The notes below the pieces were generated by a model. That model saw only the letters and a list, made by a program, of their open reading frames with translations, did not search any database and was not told the DNA's origin. Shown here one piece after another: positions 20,201-28,109 of a stretch of 64,000 bases of DNA. Within the stretch, counting starts at the first letter, position 1; the number at the start of each line of letters is the position of its first letter. Source of the DNA: Flavobacterium erciyesense (GTDB taxonomy: Bacteria > Bacteroidota > Bacteroidia > Flavobacteriales > Flavobacteriaceae); NCBI RefSeq assembly GCF_018069925.1, contig NZ_JAGPXB010000003.1, positions 62,001 to 126,000 on the forward strand. The letters run 5' to 3'. The position numbers were made by a program, and so were the translations under genes.

Positions 20201-21718
20201 GGCATACACCACATTTACATGAAAATCATATTGACTGTCTTTTTTACTTAAATCTAGTAAGCCTTCAAAATTAAGTTTAACATTGGGATCATTAATTGCC
20301 AGTTGTCCCTCGTAAATTGGGCTTTTCAAAACACCATTTACGTCAATGTTAGTGTATTTGTAATTTTTGAAAACCAATTCACTCACTTCACCTTGTAAAG
20401 CCGTGTTTAAGTATTTTTGATTAAAACCCTTACCGTCAACATCCATATTCATGCTCACAAAACCAAAATCTTTTTGATTAAATAAGGTCCCAACATCAAA
20501 ACGATCCAAAATCACGTTCCCTTTGTAAGCCGCTTTATCAATCACATCAATATTTTGTATTGCTAAAGCTGCCGTTACTTTACCCAAAGCAGTAGTCATC
20601 GAGAAATCAGCTGAAACTGCAGTCGTTGAAACGGTTGAAGTACCAACAGCCGAAAATCTACCTAATTTTTGAAGGGAACTCGGCAATTTATTGCCTAAAA
20701 TATTGGGTAAAATAACAACCAAGTCATCGTAGCTTGAACTCAATTTGTCAAACTTGGCAAACATGGAAAATTTTTGACCTTTTTTTGCAAATAGATTTTT
20801 AAAATTTATGAAACCTATAAGAGTAGTTTTTCGTCCGTCAATTAAATTCAATCGACTAAATTCAAGATCATTTAAAGTTCCTTTAATTTTTGATTTGATG
20901 TAAAACTGCTGGTTTTTACCTAATTCATCATAATAATAACGAATATCATTCGAAGCAATTTTTGCTTTATCCAGCTGAATATCAAATAAAACTTTATCAT
21001 TAAAATTGACAAAATCTTCACGTTTGTATTTTAAGATAACCGTACCTGCAAAAGCGGATTCCTTGGTAAGAATGTTTAATTTTTCGAGTTTGATACTTTT
21101 TTTAGAATATGAAAAGTTGGATTGCAAGTTCCTTACATACAAGCCTCTAAAATCTAAAAAAGACATTTTATTAATCGATGCAGATACATCAGGACCAAAA
21201 ATCAAAAAATTGGTTACCGACGCATTTAATTTTGTAAAATCAAGATTTTTTACAATTTCGCGGTTCTCATCTATCAAAACAAACCTACTGTTGTATAATT
21301 TTAACTTGTTTGCTTTTAGTAAAAATTTACGCTTAGCTTTTTTTCCAGTATCAAAAGCTTTTACAAAAATGTCTAAGTTGGTGTCCTTATCATTTTTATA
21401 CGTTTTCAAGTTAAAAAAGAATCCATTGATATCAAGATTATCGAACAAAAGATCACCATCTAATAGCTTTTTGCCATCAAGAACTGTAGTAGAAATTCGT
21501 TCTGCGGCCAACAAAGTATCTTTTCGATGGTCTCTTATCACCACATTTTTGAACTTCACCCCTCCAAAAACAGATACGGCTACACCTTCAATAGCGATAT
21601 TGGTTCCAAAATCTTCATTGATACTTTTCGTAAAATATTGTGCAATTTTAGTTTGAACAAAAGGCATCGTCAGCGCAATTCCTGTCACTAATAAAAGCAA
21701 GACAAGACCAATGAGCAC
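17240..21718 (-). CDS. tamB: TamB-type translocation/assembly (AsmA-like) protein
   Basis: A 1492-residue envelope-spanning protein: an N-terminal membrane anchor (LIGLVLLLLVTGIALTM), a very long repetitive beta-rich body of the AsmA/bridge-type lipid-transfer fold, and a C-terminal DUF490/TamB domain (about 1050-1440; KGFGSLLFKINTLGKFNMWGD and VRKGGSISWEG). TamB proteins move phospholipids between membranes and assist outer-membrane protein assembly. The first standard start is a GTG at 21718, but the frame is open to a TAA at 21755-21757 and the extra codons read I-G-I-K-K-V-L-K-I-I-L-R, the basic stretch expected before the anchor, so the true start may be an unusual codon. It is divergent from tsaD. 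Confidence 0.88.
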   Translation of the reverse strand: MLIGLVLLLLVTGIALTMPFVQTKIAQYFTKSINEDFGTNIAIEGVAVSVFGGVKFKNVVIRDHRKDTLLAAERISTTVLDGKKLLDGDLLFDNLDINGFFFNLKTYKNDKDTNLDIFVKAFDTGKKAKRKFLLKANKLKLYNSRFVLIDENREIVKNLDFTKLNASVTNFLIFGPDVSASINKMSFLDFRGLYVRNLQSNFSYSKKSIKLEKLNILTKESAFAGTVILKYKREDFVNFNDKVLFDIQLDKAKIASNDIRYYYDELGKNQQFYIKSKIKGTLNDLEFSRLNLIDGRKTTLIGFINFKNLFAKKGQKFSMFAKFDKLSSSYDDLVVILPNILGNKLPSSLQKLGRFSAVGTSTVSTTAVSADFSMTTALGKVTAALAIQNIDVIDKAAYKGNVILDRFDVGTLFNQKDFGFVSMNMDVDGKGFNQKYLNTALQGEVSELVFKNYKYTNIDVNGVLKSPIYEGQLAINDPNVKLNFEGLLDLSKKDSQYDFHVNVVYANLNTLNFMKDATSIFKGDVVVKASGNSIENFQGNIYINKTSYQNTKDTYNFDDFTINSVFDGEKVRTITVNSPDIVQGEIVGRYAFNQVQSLIKNSLGSLYTNFKPIKVNKGQFLKFNFSIYNKIIEIFYPDVTIGANTIVKGAISSDNQDFKLNFNSPQIKASNIVFDNINVAIDNKNPLYNAFIELDSIKTKYYKIRDFSLINVTMKDTLFFRSEFKGGNKAEDYYNLNLYHTINKDNNNVVGISKSEVKFKDYLWFLNEQEGADNQIVFDKSFNNFKLDNLIMSHENQSITLDGAFNNTDFKDLNLSFKDVDLNQITPVSNKFAFFGNINGEVDFKQNKNVFQPTASIVIDNLVMNKTPLGTLNFDIEGDQSLRKFTIDSNLENENIDSFVADGSFEIVNKETILDLNLKFDKFKLATLNALGGDVLSNIRGSVGGNATIEGNLKKPAINGRLFLDGAGVTVPYLNVDYALEDNSIIDLTDEKFLFRNNSLTDTKYDTNGNLNGSIEHNNFGDWKLDLAISSNRLVALDTKDTEDAAYYGTAFIDGMATIKGPTNALFIKVDAKSEKGTAIKIPINNAESVSDNVFMHFVTEREKYNLKNGIVENLRNYNGLELEFDFDITPDAEVEVILDRNTGHGMKGKGFGSLLFKINTLGKFNMWGDFQAYEGTYNFKYGGLIDKKFQVRKGGSISWEGNPMRAQLNLEAVYKTIANPAVLLDNASFNSKVPVEVVIGVRGDLTSPEPDFNIEFPTVSNVLKSEIQYKLNDKDVRQTQALYLLSSGGFLSPEGVNQSDFSGSLFETASSILGGIIRSDDEKFKVGLNFIGADRRIGKETDGRFVATISSKINERVTINGKLGVPFGGINESAIVGDVEILYRVNDDGTLNLRLFNKENDINYVGQGIGYTQGLGVSYEVDFDTFKEFANKIFKNLKIERYTVPAAEDQDSNLSPEYINFNSGKNKKSSNPQKPSIPVKKNQESTLPEEY

Positions 21719-21821
21719 ACGTAAGATTATTTTTAATACTTTTTTGATACCTATTTACTATTTAATGTTCTAAAATTTGTTTTTGCCTTGTCAAACACAC
21801 GCACCTTAACTAAAAATTCTC

Positions 21822-21829
21822 TAATTTTG
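21822..21829 (+). promoter_or_regulatory. -7 promoter element TAATTTTG for tsaD
   Basis: A perfect TAnnTTTG match in the tamB/tsaD divergent region, 63 bases before the tsaD ATG. No clear -33 element at the usual spacing. Confidence 0.45.
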
Positions 21830-21863
21830 GCTTTTACAAATTGATTTTTCAAAGTTGTTAGGT

Positions 21864-21871
21864 CAAATATA
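21864..21871 (-). promoter_or_regulatory. -7 promoter element TATATTTG for tamB
   Basis: On the minus strand the sequence reads TATATTTG, a perfect TAnnTTTG; TTTG 24 bases further upstream (21896-21899 on the plus strand) could serve as a loosely spaced -33. It predicts a leader of about 130-140 bases to the GTG at 21718. Confidence 0.4.
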
Positions 21872-21892
21872 AATCAAAATTAATGCCTTTTT

Positions 21893-22915
21893 ATGCAAAA
21901 TCCCGAGGTTTTTATTCTTGCGATCGAAAGTTCTTGCGATGATACCGCAGCAGCTGTTTTACACAACGATAAAGTACTAGCCAATGTTGTAGCCAATCAA
22001 CTTATTCACAATCAATATGGAGGCGTAGTACCTGAACTTGCTTCAAGAGCACATCAGCAAAACATTGTTCCTGTGGTTGATGCTGCCTTACGAAAGGCAA
22101 ATATACAAAAAGAACAACTCTCTGCAATTGCCTTTACACAAGGCCCTGGATTGATGGGTTCTTTATTAGTGGGTGGTTCATTTTCAAAATCCATGTCGGC
22201 TGCACTTGAAATACCTCTTATAGCTGTCAATCACATGCATGCGCACGTTTTGGCCCACTTTATAGACGAGGATGGTTTTGACAAACCTTCTTTCCCTTTT
22301 TTAGCCTTAACCATCAGTGGCGGACATACCCAAATTATAAGAGTAGATTCGTTTTTTGATATGACAATTATTGGTGAAACTACTGATGATGCCGTTGGGG
22401 AAGCTTTTGACAAAAGTGCTAAAATACTAGGACTCCCTTATCCTGGAGGGCCATTAATTGATAAATATGCTAAACTAGGAAATCCAAAAGCATTTGCCTT
22501 TACCAAACCGAAAGTTGCTGGATTAGACTTTAGTTTTTCTGGATTGAAAACAGCAATACTTTATTTTATTCAGAAACAAAAGCTACAAAATCCCGATTTT
22601 ATTACTGAAAACTTAAATGATATTTGCGCTTCAATTCAACATACTATCATCGAGATTTTAATGGATAAAATCAAACTTGCTGTTAAAGAAACGGGTATTA
22701 AACAAGTAGCAATTGGAGGCGGCGTATCAGCTAACTCCGGAATTCGTGCTGCATTAAAAGCAACTGAAGCTCGATATGGCTGGAAAACTTTTATACCAAA
22801 ATTTGAATACACAACTGATAATGCAGCCATGATTGGCATTGTAGGCTATCAAAAATTTTTAAATCAACATTTTGAAACTGCAGCAGTGGTTTCAAAAGCA
22901 AGAATACAATTCTAA
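21893..22915 (+). CDS. tsaD: tRNA N6-adenosine threonylcarbamoyltransferase
   Basis: A 340-residue Kae1/TsaD enzyme that transfers the threonylcarbamoyl group to A37 of ANN-decoding tRNAs, working with TsaB, TsaE and TsaC elsewhere. The metal-binding motif NHMHAHVLAH gives His114 and His118; the ASKHA signatures ESSCDDTAAAV (12-22), LTISGGHTQ and GGGVSAN are present, as is YPGGPLIDK. It heads a rightward operon with rsmE (3-base gap) and the DUF4159 gene. Confidence 0.97.
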   Translation: MQNPEVFILAIESSCDDTAAAVLHNDKVLANVVANQLIHNQYGGVVPELASRAHQQNIVPVVDAALRKANIQKEQLSAIAFTQGPGLMGSLLVGGSFSKSMSAALEIPLIAVNHMHAHVLAHFIDEDGFDKPSFPFLALTISGGHTQIIRVDSFFDMTIIGETTDDAVGEAFDKSAKILGLPYPGGPLIDKYAKLGNPKAFAFTKPKVAGLDFSFSGLKTAILYFIQKQKLQNPDFITENLNDICASIQHTIIEILMDKIKLAVKETGIKQVAIGGGVSANSGIRAALKATEARYGWKTFIPKFEYTTDNAAMIGIVGYQKFLNQHFETAAVVSKARIQF

Positions 22916-22918
22916 ACT

Positions 22919-23626
22919 ATGCAATTATTTTATAATCCAACAATAAACGAATCAACTGAAGTTTTTTCTTTTGACAAAGAAGAAAGCAAACACATAATTA
23001 AAGTTTTACGAAAAAAAGATACTGATATCTTACACGTAACTAACGGTTTAGGATTATTGTTTATCACCGAAATTACTTTGGCTTCAGATAGCAAATGTGC
23101 GGTTAAAGTTAATAGTATAACGAAAGCAGAACAATCCAATTACAACTTGCACTTAGCGGTAGCACCAACCAAAATGAATGATCGTTTTGAATGGTTTCTC
23201 GAAAAAGCAACCGAAATAGGAATTCACGAAATCACACCAATAATTTGTGACCACTCCGAAAGAAAAACAGTCAATACAGAACGATTTGAAAAAATTATTC
23301 TCACCGCTATGAAACAATCTAATGCATTATTTTTACCAAAATTAAATCCTGCAGTTTCATTCAAAGATTTTATAAAACAAGACCAAGATGGGACAAAACT
23401 CATAGCACACTGCGAAGAAACAGATAAAAAATCACTTAAATCAGTACTACAAAAAGACACCAATTACACTATTCTAATAGGTCCAGAAGGAGACTTTTCA
23501 ACCAAAGAAATACAATTGGCATTAGAAAACACTTTTATCCCTGTAACACTTGGTAATACTCGATTGCGTACTGAAACTGCCGCAGTAGTAGCCTGCCATA
23601 GCATTGCATTTACTAACGAAGATTAA
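22919..23626 (+). CDS. rsmE: 16S rRNA (uracil1498-N3)-methyltransferase
   Basis: A 235-residue SPOUT-class methyltransferase that methylates U1498 in helix 44 of 16S rRNA. The N-terminal PUA-like part contains EESKHIIKVLRKK; the C-terminal knot contains LIGPEGDFSTKEI and LGNTRLRTETAAV, the SAM-binding loops. The start is 3 bases after tsaD, so the genes are translationally linked. Confidence 0.95.
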   Translation: MQLFYNPTINESTEVFSFDKEESKHIIKVLRKKDTDILHVTNGLGLLFITEITLASDSKCAVKVNSITKAEQSNYNLHLAVAPTKMNDRFEWFLEKATEIGIHEITPIICDHSERKTVNTERFEKIILTAMKQSNALFLPKLNPAVSFKDFIKQDQDGTKLIAHCEETDKKSLKSVLQKDTNYTILIGPEGDFSTKEIQLALENTFIPVTLGNTRLRTETAAVVACHSIAFTNED

Positions 23627-23642
23627 AATATAAACCGTCACG

Positions 23643-24281
23643 ATGAAAAAAATAACTTACCTCCTACTCCTTTTAACGAGCCCGTTGTGGGCTCAAGAAA
23701 TTGCATTGGTAAAATATAGTGGCGGTGGTGATTGGTACGCAAACCCAACATCTTTACCTAATTTAATACAATTTTGCAACGCTTCGATTCAAACAAGAAT
23801 AAAAAATAAACCATCAACAGTAGAAACAGCTAGTCCTGATTTACATTCTTATCCTTACGTGCACCTGACAGGTCATGGCAATGTAGTTTTTAATGATGCT
23901 GAAGTCAATAATTTACGAGACTACCTCATGGCCGGCGGTTTTTTACATATTGATGATAATTATGGTTTGGACCAATATATCCGTAAAGAAATAAAAAAGA
24001 TTTTCCCTAATAATGAATTAATTGAACTTCCTGCCACACACGCAATCTTTCAAAAACCATATTCATTCCCGAACGGTTTGCCTAAAATTCATGAGCATGA
24101 TGGTAAGCGACCACAAGCTTTTGGGATTTTTATTGCTAATAAACTCGTTTTACTGTACACTTACGAGTGTGATTTAGGCGATGGTTGGGAAGATGCGGAG
24201 GTAAACAATGACCCTAAAGATGTACGTGATAAAGCCCTTAAAATGGGTGCAAACATCATTCATTACGTCTTTAATAACTAG
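23643..24281 (+). CDS. Secreted DUF4159 protein
   Basis: 212 residues with a signal peptide (1-17, ending LWAQ) and one DUF4159 domain. The mature part starts with KYSGGGDWYANPTSLPNL and contains HLTGHGNVVF, a flexible DYLMAGGFLHIDDNYG block typical of a glutamine-amidotransferase-like fold, and YECDLGDGWED. The function is not known. It closes the tsaD-rsmE operon (16-base gap). No strong terminator is seen after it. Confidence 0.85.
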   Translation: MKKITYLLLLLTSPLWAQEIALVKYSGGGDWYANPTSLPNLIQFCNASIQTRIKNKPSTVETASPDLHSYPYVHLTGHGNVVFNDAEVNNLRDYLMAGGFLHIDDNYGLDQYIRKEIKKIFPNNELIELPATHAIFQKPYSFPNGLPKIHEHDGKRPQAFGIFIANKLVLLYTYECDLGDGWEDAEVNNDPKDVRDKALKMGANIIHYVFNN

Positions 24282-24856
24282 CAACACTTTTCTTTATCCT
24301 ACTACTTCATTTACTGAATAACCTTTGAAAGGCCACGGATTTTATGTTTCCGTACAGCAAAATGAAAACAAAATAATAAATCTTGAATTTGACTTGCAAA
24401 AAAAAATTTAAATCAAGAATTTCAAGCATTGATTTTTTAACACTTTTTAACACACAAAAAGCTTTTCCTTTTTTAGAATACGGGTACTAAGTACCTAAAT
24501 AATTCGTTTTTAAATACCACTATTTCATTCCGCAAAAAGGTAAATAACTACTAAAACGATAAACTAAATTATTACTTATTTCATAAAATATTCTACTTTT
24601 TTTAATCAATAGCTCAATAATAATACTAAATACTACATAGTATTGACAAGATAAGAGGCAAAATGAAATCTTATTAAAACCCCATAGGTATCAGAAAAAA
24701 CTGCGACTTCAAAAAAAATATTTTTACGGAAACCCGTAAAATCAAAGAGTTAAAAAAAAATTAAAAAAAATAATTTCAGAAATTTTTTTTTATCAAATAT
24801 ATGTTATAGAATTGCTAAACAATTAACCAAACTATTGATTTTATAACAAATTTATT
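24282..24856. other. 575-bp very AT-rich gap
   Basis: No coding frame with support. Contents: a small hairpin GGTAC-TAA-GTACC at 24483-24495, and an 8-bp hairpin TTTTACGG/CCGTAAAA at 24722-24741 with a 4-base loop. No TAnnTTTG element is seen before the metalloprotease gene. The hairpins may be leader structures of that gene or remnants of a terminator. Confidence 0.4.
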
Positions 24857-25804
24857 ATGAAAAAAATTCTTTTATCAGCAGCAGCCCTCTTAATGCTATT
24901 TTCTTGTCAAAATGACACAACTGAAATGTCAACTCCTGAGGCTAGTGCATCTTTAAGAAGAGGATGTGCTTCAGAAGAAGTACTAGCGCGTCAATTAAAA
25001 GCTGACCCGACTTTGGCCTTAAGAATGAATAAAATTGAAGAGATAACTAACAGAGCAATTGCGACTGGACGTTTAGTAAACGGAAAAATTGAAATCCCAG
25101 TTGTTGTAAATGTATTGTACAGAACTGCTGCAGAAAACATCTCATTAGCTCAAATTCAATCTCAAATTGATGTATTAAATAAGGACTTTAATGCATTAAA
25201 TTCAGACTTCAATTCTGTTCCAGCCGAATTTTCAGGAGTTAAAGCAAACGTGGGTATAACTTTCGTACTTCAAAATGTAGTAAGAAAATCAACTAGAACA
25301 ACTTCTTTTTCTACAAATGATGCCATGAAAAAAGCATCAACGGGAATTGCCCCAACTACTCCTTCAACTGTTTTAAACATGTGGTCTTGTAACTTAGGTG
25401 GTGGAATATTGGGTTATGCTCAATTCCCAGGAGGATCATCTGCTACCGATGGAGTTGTTATGGACAATAATGCATTTGGAACAACTGGAACTGTAACAGC
25501 TCCTTTTAATCTTGGAAGAACAGCTACCCACGAAGTAGGACACTGGATGAACTTACGTCACATTTGGGGTGATGCTAACTGTGGATCTGATTTAGTTTCT
25601 GATACACCAACTCACGATTCTGCTAACTATGGTGTTCCAGCAGCAGGCCACAGAAGTACATGTACAGGTACTCCATTAGAAATGTTTATGAACTATATGG
25701 ATTATACTGACGATAGAGGAATGTTTATGTTCTCTAACGGTCAAAAAGCTAGAATGTCAGCCCTTTTCGTTTCTGGAGGAGCAAGAGCTAGTTTCGGTAT
25801 CTAA
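24857..25804 (+). CDS. M43-type (pappalysin-like) zinc metalloprotease lipoprotein, copy 1
   Basis: 315 residues: lipoprotein signal with lipobox LFSC (Cys17), a short pro-region, and a catalytic domain from about 75. The zinc motif HEVGHWMNLRH gives His225, Glu226, His229 and His235, with Asn232 where the family often has Gly; IWGD follows, and MNYMDYTDD supplies the Met-turn. Conserved Cys residues may form disulfides. No type IX secretion C-terminal domain is present, so it is likely anchored in the outer membrane and may face outward. It is the first of a tandem pair with about 75% or more similarity over the whole length. A terminator separates the two. Confidence 0.9.
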   Translation: MKKILLSAAALLMLFSCQNDTTEMSTPEASASLRRGCASEEVLARQLKADPTLALRMNKIEEITNRAIATGRLVNGKIEIPVVVNVLYRTAAENISLAQIQSQIDVLNKDFNALNSDFNSVPAEFSGVKANVGITFVLQNVVRKSTRTTSFSTNDAMKKASTGIAPTTPSTVLNMWSCNLGGGILGYAQFPGGSSATDGVVMDNNAFGTTGTVTAPFNLGRTATHEVGHWMNLRHIWGDANCGSDLVSDTPTHDSANYGVPAAGHRSTCTGTPLEMFMNYMDYTDDRGMFMFSNGQKARMSALFVSGGARASFGI

Positions 25805-25823
25805 TTTTAATCACACATACCAT

Positions 25824-25856
25824 AAAAGTGGTGATTAACTAAATCACCACTTTTTT
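25824..25856 (+). terminator. Intrinsic terminator after protease copy 1
   Basis: Stem AAAAGTGGTGATT with AATCACCACTTTT (25824-25836, 25842-25854), 5-base loop, T-run. Confidence 0.9.
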
Positions 25857-25990
25857 ATTGCTTTTAAATAAAAATTATTTCAAGTAGTTATTATTACATT
25901 TCCCTAGAAATACCACAATTAAATAAGAAATAGAAGGAAATTGTAAAAAATCCAAAAACAAATACTATTAACTCTTTTATAAAAAACCCC

Positions 25991-26941
25991 ATGAAGAAAT
26001 TCCTATTATCAGCTGCGGCATTATTAATGCTTTTTTCTTGTCAAAATGACACCACAGAAACCAACACTTTAGAAGCATCTGCAACTGCGCGCCGCGGTTG
26101 TGCGTCAGATGAAGTATTAAAAAAACAACTTGCTGCAGATCCTACGCTAGCTTTGAGAATGAATAAAATTGAGGAAATGACCAATGAGGCAATTGCATCA
26201 GGACGTTTGGTTAACGGTAAAGTAGTAATTCCGGTAGTAGTAAACGTTTTATATAGAACCACTGCTGAAAATATTTCTTTAGCACAAATTCAATCACAGA
26301 TTGATATCTTGAATAGAGATTTCAATGCTTTAAATTCTGACTTCAATCAAGTACCAACAGCCTTCTCATCTGTAAAAGCTAATGTTGGAATCTCATTTGA
26401 ACTAGATGCTGTTTACAGAAAAGCAACCACTAAAACTTCTTGGGGTACAAATAATGCAATGAAATCAACCACACAAGGTGGTATCGCTGCTACTTCACCA
26501 ACTACAAAAATGAACTTATGGGTTTGTACAATTGGTGGTGGAACACTTGGTTACGCACAGTTTCCTGGTGGTGCTTCATCAACTGATGGTGTAGTAATCG
26601 ATTCTAAATACGTTGGAAATACTGGAACAGCAACTGCTCCATTCAACTTAGGAAGAACAGGAACGCATGAAGTAGGTCACTGGTTAAACTTACGCCACAT
26701 TTGGGGTGATGCTACATGTGGATCTGATTTAGTTTCTGATACACCAACTCACGATTCTCCAAACTACGGAGTACCTGCATCAGGACACAGAAGTACTTGC
26801 TCAGGAACACCACTAGAAATGTACATGAACTACATGGACTACACTGACGATAGAGGAATGTTTATGTTCTCTAACGGACAGAAGTCTAGAATGAATGCGT
26901 TATTTCTTTCAGGTGGAGCTAGAAGAAGCTTCGCGCTTTAA
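25991..26941 (+). CDS. M43-type (pappalysin-like) zinc metalloprotease lipoprotein, copy 2
   Basis: 316 residues, same plan as copy 1: lipobox LFSC with Cys17, catalytic motif HEVGHWLNLRH at 226-236 (His226, Glu227, His230, His236), IWGD, and MNYMDYTDD. It has one extra residue (Gly164 region) and differs mostly in the pro-region and the mid-domain surface. Both copies are intact and separately terminated, so they are probably regulated separately. Targets are unknown; family members cleave proteins. Confidence 0.9.
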   Translation: MKKFLLSAAALLMLFSCQNDTTETNTLEASATARRGCASDEVLKKQLAADPTLALRMNKIEEMTNEAIASGRLVNGKVVIPVVVNVLYRTTAENISLAQIQSQIDILNRDFNALNSDFNQVPTAFSSVKANVGISFELDAVYRKATTKTSWGTNNAMKSTTQGGIAATSPTTKMNLWVCTIGGGTLGYAQFPGGASSTDGVVIDSKYVGNTGTATAPFNLGRTGTHEVGHWLNLRHIWGDATCGSDLVSDTPTHDSPNYGVPASGHRSTCSGTPLEMYMNYMDYTDDRGMFMFSNGQKSRMNALFLSGGARRSFAL

Positions 26942-26964
26942 TTGAATTACCTCTTATAAAAATG

Positions 26965-26994
26965 AAAACTCGCTAGTGATAGCGAGTTTTTTTT
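26965..26994 (+). terminator. Intrinsic terminator after protease copy 2
   Basis: AAAACTCGCT pairs perfectly with AGCGAGTTTT across a 6-base loop, followed by a T-run. Confidence 0.92.
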
Positions 26995-27016
26995 ATCTTT
27001 ACTCTAAAAAAAAAAT

Positions 27017-28108
27017 ATGATTACCTCTAAAATTATTGCCAATGGAATTGTGAGAGCAATATTAATTCTACTTGGACTAAGCCTTGCTGTATTTTTTTTA
27101 TATCAAATTCAGTCAGTGATTATCTATTTGTTGATTTCATTAGTTTTGACCCTAATTGGTAATCCTATTTTAGATTTTTTAAAAAAAAGACTTAAATTCA
27201 ATCACCTTTTTGCAACCATAACTACGGTACTTTTTTTCGTGCTTTTGATTGTTGGTTTCATTATGCTCTTTATTCCTTTGGTTGTTTCTCAAGGTCAAAA
27301 TTTATCATTACTCAATACCGGCGCTATCGAAAAAGACGTATTGCGACTTGTAGATCAATTGACCGTATTTTTAGAAGGACATGGTATAAATGCAGAGCAA
27401 TTACTCCAAGAGTCCAAAATCACCTCTAAACTAAATTTTAATTTTATACCCAATTTTATTAACGGAATTTTAAACACATTGAGCAGCTTTGGAGTAGCAT
27501 TAGGTTCCATTTTGTTTATTACCTTTTTCTTTTTAAAAGACCGAGTACAATTTATTGTTGGGACTAAAAAAATACTTCCAAGCAGTCACGAAGAGCAAAT
27601 ATTAAACTCACTAGAAAAAATCAACCAATTATTATCTCGCTATTTTATTGGTTTGCTACTACAATTATTTATTGTTTTTATTTTATATATAATTGTCTTG
27701 CTAATATTTGGTGTTCCTAATGCAATAGTAATTGCGTTTTTGTGTGCTGTTTTAAATATCATTCCATACGTGGGCCCATTAATTGCTTCTGTTTTGGCAG
27801 CAGTTTTATGCATGCTTAGTAACTTAGGTAGCGATTTTCAAACCATCATTTTACCTACGACGATTTATGTTTTAATTGGCTTTTGGATTGTACAATTAAT
27901 TGATAATAATTTTTCTCAACCGATTATTTTTTCAAAAAGCGTTAGTTCACATCCTTTAGAAATTTTTCTTGTTATTTTAGCCGCCGGATTTATATTTGGT
28001 ATTTTAGGAATGGTTATCGCTGTTCCCTTGTACACCATTCTAAAAGTGATTGGTAAAGAATTTTTTCCAGAAAACAAGATTATTAAAATACTCACCAAAG
28101 ATATTTAA
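27017..28108 (+). CDS. AI-2E family transporter (PerM/YdiK-like)
   Basis: A 363-residue inner-membrane protein with about 8 membrane segments, clustered at 10-45, 60-90, 150-175 and 205-350. Typical family blocks are FFLKDR near 172, the AFLCAVLNIIPYVGPLIASVLAA segment and the C-terminal GMVIAVPLYTILKV. The family name comes from an autoinducer-2 exporter, but most members are uncharacterised exporters, some Na+/H+ antiporters; no substrate is implied here. The methyltransferase gene starts one base after its stop. Confidence 0.85.
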   Translation: MITSKIIANGIVRAILILLGLSLAVFFLYQIQSVIIYLLISLVLTLIGNPILDFLKKRLKFNHLFATITTVLFFVLLIVGFIMLFIPLVVSQGQNLSLLNTGAIEKDVLRLVDQLTVFLEGHGINAEQLLQESKITSKLNFNFIPNFINGILNTLSSFGVALGSILFITFFFLKDRVQFIVGTKKILPSSHEEQILNSLEKINQLLSRYFIGLLLQLFIVFILYIIVLLIFGVPNAIVIAFLCAVLNIIPYVGPLIASVLAAVLCMLSNLGSDFQTIILPTTIYVLIGFWIVQLIDNNFSQPIIFSKSVSSHPLEIFLVILAAGFIFGILGMVIAVPLYTILKVIGKEFFPENKIIKILTKDI

Positions 28109-28109
28109 C

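Noticed and set aside
17240..21718. Several open frames antisense to tamB, up to about 216 codons
   Set aside because: They have no recognisable domains or conserved starts and mirror the codon pattern of tamB; they are shadow frames.
24722..24741. 8-bp hairpin TTTTACGG/CCGTAAAA as a terminator of the DUF4159 gene
   Set aside because: It is 440 bases after the stop codon and lacks a T-run on the plus strand.
27017..28108. Quorum-sensing autoinducer-2 transport function
   Set aside because: The family name is historical; no luxS or lsr genes are nearby and most family members have other or unknown substrates.
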